DNA from: Trileptium ribeirensis
Lineage: Eukaryota > Nematoda > Enoplea > Enoplida > Thoracostomopsidae
Direction of reading: 5' to 3'
Assembly (NCBI GenBank): GCA_030248225.1
Contig: JASANE010019292.1
Location: 62,001-126,000, forward strand
DNA length: 64,000 bases
This document shows positions 62,501-64,000 of this stretch, piece after piece. Position 1 is the first letter of the stretch. Each line of letters starts with the position of its first letter. Position numbers and translations under genes: made by a program. The notes below the pieces were generated by a model. It saw nothing but the letters and a program-made list of their open reading frames with translations, was not told the DNA's origin and searched no databases.

Positions 62501-63668
62501 TAAAATCTTTCGGAAAAATATGCAGTTGATTAAAGCTTGATTACTTTAGTTGAACTATTGTTACAGTGCATGATTTTTTTATAAGAAAACTTAGATACAT
62601 AAGTAGTTTATTTGATGGTTATAAACTAGTCCGTAGTGGAACTACATTTGCGAGCACAGCTTGGGCTGTGGCATTACGAATGTACTCGATTTTATGTTCT
62701 TCAAATAACTACATTGCATAGGGCATAGGGCTTTATCATTGGTAAAAATATTATATTTGAATTCTTCGACCCAAAAAAACCCTATAATGGTTTGATCGAA
62801 GCGATTCTATTTCAACAAAAAACACAAATATTGCAAAATTCTCTATTTTAGCTGCATAAGTTTAACTAATTAGCTAATTACTAATTAACCACTCAAATTT
62901 TTTTAATCCTAAATATCAAGTGCACACTCTGACATGATAGGCTTTCAAACAAAAAAAAAGTTTTTTAAAATCGGTTCAGTGGTTCTTGAGATCCGTGGGA
63001 CTGAACGAACGAACGAACCAACTAACGAACGGACGGACATCGACCTTTTTACTCCCAGACAGAAAATAAAAACGCTGCGCTTCGCTCCGCTCAACAATAA
63101 TACTATTTAACTAGTGTCAGGCATCCTATTAACGATATTATGGGGTTACGCTGAGGCATAAAACACAGTCAACTAGGTCAAAATTGTATTATAATCATAG
63201 ATAGGTGAAAGCGATTACCTGGAACATTCATCTCTTCATATATGTTTCGTAATCTCAACTGGCTTTACCATTTTTTCTTAGTTCAAGGGGCTCGATGCGT
63301 AATGTATAGATAGGTTTAAAGCTTCACATGAAACGCTATTTTCAATTGTCATAGCTTCCTTGTTTAATATAAATCGATGCCACTATTATTATTATTTGTA
63401 GTCAACGATTATAATCTACTGATTCAAACTTATATAATAATGCAAATAAATAGTAAAGTGTACATTAAAATCAATGTACTTCAGGTACAATGGCTTAAAG
63501 ATGGTTCAACACCGGTAAAGAGTGAAAAACGTCTGACAGTCACGTCTGACGATCGACATACACAGCTGAATATTCCGTTTTCTCAACGGGGCGATAGCGG
63601 GAATTATACGATTAAGGCATCGAATACTTGTGGCGAATGTGAAGCTAAAGTAAAAGTTACAGTCATAG
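23457..63668 (+). CDS. unc-22: Twitchin (UNC-22/projectin) central rod, 31 exons, both ends outside window
   Basis: Twitchin is a giant intracellular titin-family protein of the invertebrate sarcomere A-band. It lies along thick filaments and carries a myosin-light-chain-kinase-like domain near its C-terminus (family knowledge). This window encodes about 1,630 residues of its rod: six Ig domains and 11 FN3 domains, the first FN3 incomplete, in a strict Ig-FN3-FN3 register, which separates twitchin from titin's other super-repeats. Recurrent FN3 signatures are a start D-P/E-P-G-P-P, WDKDH, W-PP--DGG-P, EY-FRV-AVN--G and AKNP(F/Y). Recurrent Ig signatures are PPKID or APHIDR, GEP-P---W, DSG-Y and a final VTVL. 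All 30 junctions use GT-AG, and the frame is kept throughout. Domain boundaries are almost always phase 1 and mid-domain introns phase 0 or 2. No kinase domain, start codon or stop codon is present, so both ends are missing. The family call is firm; the symbol assumes a nematode-type name. Confidence 0.95.
23979..24055 (+). CDS. unc-22: Twitchin exon 2: FN3-1, end
   Basis: Encodes IIAVNKGGPSDPSDPSN and then AVVCKPRN, the F-G strands and exit linker of FN3-1. Acceptor GATTTCAG, donor T|GTAAGT, phase 1. The VCKPR exit is shared with FN3-3, as expected for the second FN3 of each triplet. Confidence 0.9.
25251..25398 (+). CDS. unc-22: Twitchin exon 3: Ig-1, first half
   Basis: Starts LPPKIDRSAMHKVTVKAG and contains GEPPPTMTWVFNGEKL with the core Ig tryptophan. 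Acceptor TTTTTTCAG, donor CAG|GTAATA, phase 2, splitting the Arg codon of GGDR. Confidence 0.92.
26105..26241 (+). CDS. unc-22: Twitchin exon 4: Ig-1, second half
   Basis: Encodes RLKIENEDYRTRFNRKGAER, then GDSGMYRLIAENVNG (the DSG-Y motif) and VMVNVL. The start is set by phase: exon 3 leaves two bases, and only the AG at 26103-26104 (AATTATTATAG) restores GDR-LKIENEDY. This acceptor has almost no pyrimidine tract, so it is unusual. Donor G|GTAAGT, phase 1. Confidence 0.85.
27783..27976 (+). CDS. unc-22: Twitchin exon 5: FN3-2, first part
   Basis: Encodes DKPSAPEGPLDAKEIFADHM, HWKPPKDDGGMPVDHYVVEK and then a linker ending KETQLK. The W-PP-DDGG motif identifies the domain. Acceptor TTTTTTCAG, donor AAG|GTAGTA, phase 0. 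Confidence 0.93.
29334..29448 (+). CDS. unc-22: Twitchin exon 6: FN3-2, second part
   Basis: Encodes VDGLENGKEYKFRVKAVN and ends ILAKNPY, the standard exit of the first FN3 in each triplet. Acceptor TTTTTACAG, donor G|GTAAGC, phase 1. Confidence 0.92.
29990..30072 (+). CDS. unc-22: Twitchin exon 7: FN3-3, first part
   Basis: Encodes DPPGKCGKPDLVDWDKDH and VDIAWKPPAS. The exon ends exactly before the DGG motif, which resumes in exon 8 after a 4.7-kb satellite-filled intron. Acceptor GCATTACAG, donor AGC|GTAAGG, phase 0. Confidence 0.9.
30073..30449. other. unc-22: Start of intron 7, unique AT-rich DNA
   Basis: Unique-looking intron sequence before the satellite; nothing else recognised. Confidence 0.5.
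30450..33831. repeat. 106-bp satellite array in twitchin intron 7
   Basis: About 32 head-to-tail monomers of 106 bp; TATTCCGG landmarks at 30561, 30667, 30773 and 30879 are exactly 106 apart. Each monomer contains ACAAATATTTGG, TGTATATGAAATGAACC, ATTAGCAATATTTGC and ACAATTTATT. Two main variants differ at GATCTCTCAC/ATTCCGG versus GATCCACCAC/ATTGCGG. Diagnostic variants recur at multiples of the monomer: CTTGCGTATA at 31551 and 32505 (954 bp, nine monomers), TTGCAAAGACG at 31004, 32064 and 33125 (about 1,060 bp, ten monomers). The array has therefore grown by unequal exchange of multi-monomer blocks. The first monomer is degenerate, as is usual at an array edge. There is no coding potential. 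Confidence 0.95.
33832..34605 (-). mobile_element. Helentron-like non-autonomous rolling-circle element inside the satellite
   Basis: Read on the minus strand it begins GAATTCGAGTGG and ends with CCACTCGAATTC, a GCTCGCACGCGAGC hairpin and TTCACTAG. A 5' terminal motif repeated inverted just inside a 3' hairpin, with a CTAG end, is the asymmetric arrangement described for Helentron/HINE elements. It interrupts a satellite monomer between ATACCAAA and AATAAGATCT with at most a few shared bases, so there is no real target duplication. The interior carries two diverged tandem copies of about 172 bp (starting near 33896 and 34068, both with AATATTTGCC, AGAAAACCCCATAT and CACACATT), as in related Drosophila elements. 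No replicase or helicase frame is present, so it is non-autonomous. A 60-bp relative is at 40325-40384. Confidence 0.7.
34606..34730. repeat. Last satellite monomer, beyond the inserted element
   Basis: Continues the 106-bp satellite (AATAAGATCTCTCACAATTT, TATTCCGG) for about one more unit and decays near 34730, about 60 bp before exon 8. Confidence 0.85.
34790..35009 (+). CDS. unc-22: Twitchin exon 8: FN3-3, second part
   Basis: Starts DGGAPIETYIIEVKDKFSPL, contains ATIPNLTAGQEYQFRVKAKN and ends VVCKPRH. Acceptor TTGTTTTAG, donor T|GTAAGT at 35010, phase 1. Reading through the donor meets TGA at 35030. The 3' 124 bases of this exon (from ATGGCAACAATT at 34886) are the source of the six partial copies that follow. 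Confidence 0.93.
35010..36107 (+). repeat. Six partial copies of exon 8 in a 549-bp higher-order duplication
   Basis: Copies begin with (A/G)TGGCAACAATTCC at 35101, 35267, 35435, 35650, 35816 and 35984. Spacings are 166, 168, 215, 166 and 168; copies 4-6 repeat copies 1-3 exactly 549 bp later. A 215-bp spacing is exon end plus donor plus about 90 bp of intron. The 168-bp spacing results from a 47-bp deletion that removes the donor and joins CCTCGA to GTTGATGTGCGC, keeping the frame open. Copies 1 and 4 lack two bases around AAGAATAC and are frameshifted into a TAG. Copies share changes absent from exon 8 (GCTTTACAAG, ACAGCAGG), so they descend from one duplicate. No acceptor precedes any copy, so they should be removed with the intron. 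Copies 3 and 6 keep GTAAGT donors (35559 and 36108). Confidence 0.93.
36108..36558. other. unc-22: Remainder of intron 8
   Basis: Starts with a diverged version of the exon 8 downstream intron (GTAAGTTAGAGATAGCTG) and continues as AT-rich unique DNA to exon 9. Confidence 0.6.
36559..36722 (+). CDS. unc-22: Twitchin exon 9: Ig-2, first half
   Basis: Encodes LAPHIDRNSIQDIKIRAG, VSGEPPPDIKWTFNGKPF and DRLKVECK. Acceptor TATTTTAG, donor AAG|GTAAGA, phase 0. Confidence 0.93.
37126..37243 (+). CDS. unc-22: Twitchin exon 10: Ig-2, second half
   Basis: Encodes DYETRFLVKRALRSDTGKYV and ATNDSGTDTAEINMIVL. Acceptor TTTATTTCAG, donor G|GTAATA, phase 1. Confidence 0.93.
37244..38208. other. unc-22: Intron 10, no feature seen
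   Basis: AT-rich intron with no recognisable repeat or coding signal. Confidence 0.5.
38209..38363 (+). CDS. unc-22: Twitchin exon 11: FN3-4, first part
   Basis: Encodes DHPGTPEGPLKVSDIHQKGC, AWDEPKDDGGAEISHYLVEK and GRWTT. Acceptor AATTTTAG, donor ACA|GTGAGT, phase 0. Confidence 0.93.
38364..39101. other. unc-22: Intron 11, first part, no feature seen
   Basis: AT-rich. The end, ATAATAT at 39095, is duplicated after the following foldback element. Confidence 0.5.
39102..39422. mobile_element. Foldback element with long TIRs, family B copy 1
   Basis: Starts CAAGAGTGCATTAGGAAAGA and ends with the inverse (CCAAATGCACTCTTG). The arms run about 80 bp, through CACTCACATGTTAGCC and GATACGGGCGTTTTCGGC on one side and their inverses on the other. 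ATAATAT directly flanks both ends, a probable 7-bp target-site duplication. The centre is GC-rich with several runs of C or G. It encodes no transposase; the 66-codon minus-strand frame is a product of its composition. A second copy is at 57065-57394. Confidence 0.8.
39972..40116 (+). CDS. unc-22: Twitchin exon 12: FN3-4, second part
   Basis: Encodes VAETANCNLNVDDLIPNHEY, KFRVKAVNRYGESEPL and exits with IIAKNPF. Acceptor CTTTTCAG, donor G|GTATGT, phase 1. Confidence 0.93.
40325..40384 (-). mobile_element. 60-bp minimal Helentron-like element (both ends only)
   Basis: Read on the minus strand: GAATTCGAGTGG, a 12-base middle (GGATTGTTATCA), CCACTCGAATTC, then hairpin GCTCGCAAGCGAGC and TTCACTAG. 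These are the two termini of the element at 33832-34605 joined with the interior gone. It lies in intron 12, flanked by TTTTATTT and TTGCAAAA on the same strand. Confidence 0.65.
40385..41087. other. unc-22: Rest of intron 12, no feature seen
   Basis: AT-rich intron, no further signal. Confidence 0.5.
41088..41245 (+). CDS. unc-22: Twitchin exon 13: FN3-5, first part
   Basis: Encodes DEPDKPGTPDVTDWDKNHAE, WAPPASDGGAPLRTYIVQKK and GDWEDAVE. Acceptor CATTAACAG, donor GAA|GTAAGT, phase 0. Confidence 0.93.
41246..42100. other. unc-22: Intron 13, no feature seen
   Basis: AT-rich intron; short minus-strand frames of 72 and 74 codons look like chance. Confidence 0.5.
42101..42242 (+). CDS. unc-22: Twitchin exon 14: FN3-5, second part
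   Basis: Encodes VPADQTKASVPDLKEGQEY, QFRIIATNEGGRSTPSDPSK and ITAKDRN. Acceptor TTGATTTTAG, donor G|GTACGT, phase 1. Confidence 0.93.
42621..42787 (+). CDS. unc-22: Twitchin exon 15: Ig-3, first half
   Basis: Encodes VPPRIDRDAFRPIRIKTGG, VSGEPPPKIEWLINDTPL and HIDNQK. Acceptor AATATTTAG, donor AAG|GTATAT, phase 0. Confidence 0.93.
43199..43468 (+). CDS. unc-22: Twitchin exon 16: Ig-3 end fused to FN3-6 start
   Basis: Encodes the second half of Ig-3 (GAQRLDSGSYTIVARNDSG to VEVVVL) and continues without an intron into DVPTPPRGPLDVRDVHKEG, WNPPEDDGGTEITHYVVEK and GRWVP. Elsewhere in the window the Ig/FN3 boundary always has a phase 1 intron, so that intron has probably been lost here. Acceptor TATTTCAG, donor CCT|GTAAGC, phase 0. 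Confidence 0.93.
43469..44635. other. unc-22: Intron 16, no feature seen
   Basis: AT-rich intron without recognisable repeats. Confidence 0.5.
44636..44780 (+). CDS. unc-22: Twitchin exon 17: FN3-6, second part
   Basis: Encodes CGESPDCRLKVHKLNEGHDY, KFRVKAVNRQGESKPL and ITAKNPF. Its CGE-PDC opening recurs in exon 21. Acceptor ACTTTTAG, donor G|GTGAGT, phase 1. Confidence 0.93.
44781..46215. other. unc-22: Intron 17, first part, no feature seen
   Basis: AT-rich; an 87-codon plus-strand frame from 45434 has no recognisable domain and is probably chance. Confidence 0.5.
46216..46275 (+). pseudogene. Relic partial copy of exon 18
   Basis: Reads TEKYIVEIRDHFGN-stop-LPA, closely matching IEKYVIEMRDRFGDWLPA in exon 18 about 550 bp downstream, with the conserved Trp codon TGG changed to TAG. 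No splice sites flank it. It looks like a small dead duplicate of FN3-7, left in the intron directly before the GC-rich block. Confidence 0.75.
46262..46560 (+). mobile_element. GC-rich, tRNA-like element (possible SINE) with AT-rich centre
   Basis: CCCCTTAAGGCGTCGGACC at about 46278 resembles the D-arm of a tRNA-Ser/Leu, and GGTGACTCGAACGCCCAGG at about 46336 a decayed B box. A TATAAT/AAATAATATAAA tract (46375-46430) and a second GC-rich block up to about 46545 follow. The borders are not clear, and the class is tentative. Confidence 0.4.
46666..46965 (+). CDS. unc-22: Twitchin exon 18: FN3-7, complete domain
   Basis: A whole FN3 in one exon: DEPGKPEDVHLTDWDKDHMD, WKAPTNDGGAPIEKYVIEMR, PGLTPGETYQFRVKAVNKAG and exit VAKPRK. 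All other FN3 domains seen whole here are split by an intron, so a mid-domain intron has probably been lost. Acceptor ATTTCAG, donor T|GTAAGT, phase 1. Confidence 0.94.
46966..47843. other. unc-22: Intron 18, no feature seen
   Basis: AT-rich intron, no signal recognised. Confidence 0.5.
47844..48128 (+). CDS. unc-22: Twitchin exon 19: Ig-4, complete domain
   Basis: A whole Ig in one exon: LAPKIDLGAMRDLKVKAGAP, AEPQPRIVWRKDGKEIP, SERGDSGVYTLSLENEHGSD and SNVTVL. Other Ig domains here are split in two. Acceptor ACTTTTCAG, donor G|GTAAGT, phase 1. Confidence 0.94.
48129..48720. other. unc-22: Intron 19, no feature seen
   Basis: AT-rich intron, no signal recognised. Confidence 0.5.
48721..48875 (+). 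CDS. unc-22: Twitchin exon 20: FN3-8, first part
   Basis: Encodes DVPGEPEGPLKIHDIWKNGA, WKPPEDDGGSEILHYVVEKM and GTWQE. Acceptor GTGTTATTAG, donor GAA|GTAAAT, phase 0. Confidence 0.93.
48876..49239. other. unc-22: Intron 20, no feature seen
   Basis: AT-rich; a TACATATATGCACACATAT stretch lies before exon 21. Confidence 0.5.
49240..49384 (+). CDS. unc-22: Twitchin exon 21: FN3-8, second part
   Basis: Encodes CGEFPDCTGKITGLQEGKEY, KFRVKAVNFQGESKPL and IIAKNPF. Same length (145 nt) as exons 12 and 17, which occupy the same place in their triplets. Acceptor TAATTTTAG, donor G|GTAAGC, phase 1. Confidence 0.93.
49456..49968. mobile_element. Non-autonomous TIR element, family A copy 2
   Basis: Left end TTATGCGGCCTTCACGTTAG and right end TATAACTCGAATACCGCATTA are imperfect inverses and match the element at 1023-1620. 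The interior has many GTGTC/GACAC palindromes (for example GGGTGTCTAAGACACCC) and no transposase. Confidence 0.7.
49969..52401. other. unc-22: Rest of intron 21 with possible element remnants
   Basis: A stretch at about 51780-52090 is richer in GC than its surroundings and open on the minus strand for 101 and 71 codons in two frames. I recognise no domain; it may be a decayed transposon. AAATCCGTCCATACC followed by GACAGCGACAGACAAACAG (52157-52215) resembles tails common in non-autonomous elements. The rest is AT-rich and featureless. Confidence 0.4.
52402..52630 (+). CDS. unc-22: Twitchin exon 22: FN3-9, first and middle part
   Basis: Encodes DPSDAPSKPEVTDWDADRID, WEQPKNNGGSPIKEYIVEKK and GGLTEGEDYEFR. 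NNGG replaces the usual DGG. Acceptor TATATTTCAG, donor CAG|GTAGAT, phase 2, the same place as the exon 1 donor. Confidence 0.92.
52631..53410. other. unc-22: Intron 22, no feature seen
   Basis: AT-rich intron; an 86-codon plus-strand frame from 53059 is probably chance. Confidence 0.5.
53411..53487 (+). CDS. unc-22: Twitchin exon 23: FN3-9, end
   Basis: Encodes VIAVNEGGESAPSEPSD and RAKHRY. Same length (77 nt) and phase as exon 2. The acceptor is TTTGTTTAAG, an AAG rather than CAG or TAG, supported by frame. Donor T|GTAAGC, phase 1. Confidence 0.88.
53488..54380. other. unc-22: Intron 23, no feature seen
   Basis: A 125-codon minus-strand frame (53880-54257) has no recognisable domain and is within chance expectation. 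Confidence 0.5.
54381..54517 (+). CDS. unc-22: Twitchin exon 24: Ig-5, first half
   Basis: Encodes LAPRILTAMKPMKIRAGEAL, IGEPAPKVEWTKDGGSVPET. Acceptor CATTTTCAG, donor ACT|GTAAGT, phase 0. Confidence 0.92.
54954..55101 (+). CDS. unc-22: Twitchin exon 25: Ig-5, second half
   Basis: Encodes VSVDTNEINDPKATAIFFPS, SQTGSYTLSLSNDSGTDKG and VELVVL. The acceptor, GCTTTAAG, again ends in AAG and is fixed by frame and homology. Donor G|GTAAGA, phase 1. Confidence 0.9.
55102..56164. other. unc-22: Intron 25 with one GC-rich repeat-like block
   Basis: 55370-55510 contains TTTCGGCAATTTTATCCCAA followed by GGGAGGTGGGGGAG and resembles the interior of the foldback element at 19866-20172. Otherwise AT-rich. 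Confidence 0.45.
56165..56270 (+). CDS. unc-22: Twitchin exon 26: FN3-10, first part
   Basis: Encodes DVPESPVGPLEIDEVTKDSA and HWKPPQDDGGSPVT. It ends just after DGG, earlier than in sister domains. Acceptor TTCATAG (weak pyrimidine tract), donor AAC|GTAAGT, phase 2. Confidence 0.9.
56271..57064. other. unc-22: Intron 26, first part, no feature seen
   Basis: AT-rich intron before the foldback element. Confidence 0.5.
57065..57394. mobile_element. Foldback element with long TIRs, family B copy 2
   Basis: Starts CAAGAGTGCATTAGGGAAGA and ends TTCCTAATGCACTCTTG. The arms pass through CACTCACGTGTAAACC and GACACGGGCGTTGTCG and their inverses. The centre has long G and C runs. The sequence GTATTA occurs 4 bp before the left end and directly after the right end, so the duplication may be GTATTA with a slightly longer left end. 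Overlapping 77- and 63-codon frames on both strands reflect composition. Confidence 0.8.
57505..57600 (-). mobile_element. tRNA-like SINE head, family S2
   Basis: On the minus strand CCAGTAGTGCAGTGATAGCG resembles an A box region and, about 40 bases on, AGGTTTGAATACCGG a B box. The spacing fits a tRNA. It differs from family S1 that follows. The GC-rich stretch at 57610-57810 (with GGTTAAGACGCCGAACC) may be part of a related element. Confidence 0.5.
57960..58150 (-). mobile_element. tRNA-derived SINE, family S1 copy 2
   Basis: On the minus strand GATAGCTCAGTGGTTTACG is a near-consensus polymerase III A box and GGGTTCGATCCCTGG, about 40 bases on, a perfect-looking B box. It continues GCGCAGGCTCGAGTTTGTCA and AACATTGCACGATACACAG, a body also present at 14612-14770. 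Upstream is a GGTTCCTTAAGGAACC palindrome. A functional tRNA is less likely, because the acceptor arms pair poorly and the body is repeated elsewhere. Confidence 0.75.
58151..58905. other. unc-22: Rest of intron 26, no feature seen
   Basis: AT-rich intron leading to exon 27. Confidence 0.5.
58906..59102 (+). CDS. unc-22: Twitchin exon 27: FN3-10, second part
   Basis: Encodes NYVVEKRDTLSGVWVPVSK, NLHEGHMYEFRVKAENMYGQ and LAKDPF, a variant of the usual AKNPF exit. Acceptor GAATTTTCAG, donor G|GTACGA, phase 1. Confidence 0.92.
59103..59719. other. unc-22: Intron 27, no feature seen
   Basis: AT-rich intron, no signal recognised. Confidence 0.5.
59720..59892 (+). CDS. unc-22: Twitchin exon 28: FN3-11, first part
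   Basis: Encodes DTPGKPGKPELAMKDKNHID, WEAPASNGGSPITHYDVERR and GRWVKVNTHPVH. Acceptor TATTGCAG, donor CAT|GTAAGA, phase 0. Confidence 0.93.
59893..60533. other. unc-22: Intron 28, no feature seen
   Basis: AT-rich intron, no signal recognised. Confidence 0.5.
60534..60663 (+). CDS. unc-22: Twitchin exon 29: FN3-11, second part
   Basis: Encodes GTKFVDDRVMEGHEYEYRV, IAVNKAGPSKPSDPTDPIVA and KAMY. Acceptor TCTTTGCAG, donor G|GTAAGT, phase 1. Confidence 0.93.
60664..62202. other. unc-22: Intron 29, no feature seen
   Basis: AT-rich intron, no repeat or coding signal recognised. Confidence 0.5.
62203..62306 (+). CDS. unc-22: Twitchin exon 30: Ig-6, first part
   Basis: Encodes EAPGFDLGIDGREYRVKAG and LDIDVPMHGFPTPE. 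It stops before the core Trp, earlier than other Ig first-half exons. Acceptor TTGCTTTAG, donor GAA|GTAAGC, phase 0. Confidence 0.92.
62307..63484. other. unc-22: Intron 30 with a transposon-like tail
   Basis: 62965-63115 reads AAATCGGTTCAGTGGTTCTT, GAGATCC, then GAACGAACGAACC and GGACGGACATCG, then GCTGCGCTTCGCTCCGCTC and ACTAGTG. Such tails are common in invertebrate non-autonomous transposons. The other end was not found. Confidence 0.4.
63485..63668 (+). CDS. unc-22: Twitchin exon 31: Ig-6, second part (last in window)
   Basis: Encodes VQWLKDGSTPVKSEKRLTV, FSQRGDSGNYTIKASNTCGE and VKVTVI. Acceptor TACTTCAG, donor G|GTAAGC, phase 1, so the next FN3 should start downstream of the window. 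Confidence 0.93.
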
Positions 63669-64000
63669 GTAAGCATCGTATTAAATATTGCAGGGTAGAT
63701 TATGTCGGGTCTTTGTCTGTATCCAAGAACCAGAATTGCAATGAATGCGTTTAATTCTAGCAGTCTAGGCATTGGTCCCACTTAAGGATTAAGTATAACA
63801 ATGGTATAACAATTTAGTGACCAAAGTTAAATGCATGTTATAACATTCTCGATTATATAAGCTGAATTACGTGTTAGCGTAGGCTTAACGCCTTATACTC
63901 AACATGTTCGAAGCATAGGCCTAATCCGATGGGCCGCCGCTTTCCGAACTCCACCGCAGTAAATTGTTCTAAGTGATTATGTCTAAAGTACAGTGCCATA
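63669..64000. other. unc-22: Start of intron 31, no feature seen
   Basis: AT-rich intron running off the window edge. Confidence 0.5.

Noticed and set aside
23457..63668. Titin, obscurin or a cell-surface Ig/FN3 receptor
   Set aside because: The strict Ig-FN3-FN3 repeat with AKNPF and CKPR exits matches twitchin; no membrane segment or other domain types appear.

Overview
The window is nuclear DNA from an animal, about two-thirds A+T, dominated by one interrupted gene on the plus strand. Thirty-one exons between 23457 and 63668 join in a single open frame of about 1,630 codons (4,892 nt, phases consistent at every junction). They encode alternating immunoglobulin (Ig) and fibronectin type III (FN3) domains in the order F-I-FF-I-FF-I-FF-I-FF-I-FF-I. 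That Ig-FN3-FN3 triplet is the hallmark of the central rod of twitchin/projectin (nematode UNC-22, insect bent), the giant kinase protein of invertebrate muscle. Neither end of the gene is in the window: the 5' part lies before position 1 and the 3' part (more rod, kinase domain, terminal Ig domains) after 64000.

Organism: the twitchin domain pattern indicates a protostome invertebrate. Most 3' splice sites are a short TTTCAG or TTTTAG with little upstream pyrimidine tract, which resembles nematodes, but introns of 0.4-4.7 kb are long for that group. A large-intron nematode would fit; this is inference only, and another protostome is possible.

Layout. 1-23456 holds no twitchin exon that I can find. 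The first FN3 domain enters at its second half, so its first half is probably upstream of the window and this stretch is probably the end of an intron longer than 23 kb. Inside it, on the minus strand, is an intact single-exon ORF of 225 codons (2148-2825) of unknown function, a TIR element (1023-1620), a degenerate tRNA-derived SINE, a foldback element (19866-20172) and AT-rich DNA. 23457-30072 carries exons 1-7. The next intron (30073-34789) is filled by about 33 copies of a 106-bp satellite with higher-order organisation, interrupted by a 774-bp Helentron-like rolling-circle element. Exon 8 is followed by six partial copies of itself, amplified as a 549-bp higher-order duplication (35101-36107). 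From 36559 to 63668 exons 9-31 run regularly. Their introns contain foldback elements, a second TIR element, tRNA-derived SINEs, a 60-bp minimal rolling-circle element and a dead partial copy of exon 18.

The noteworthy content is the recent repeat activity within and around a conserved structural gene: exon-fragment amplification, an intronic satellite splitting an FN3 domain, and element families with related copies in the same window. I saw no evidence of a wholly new enzymatic system.
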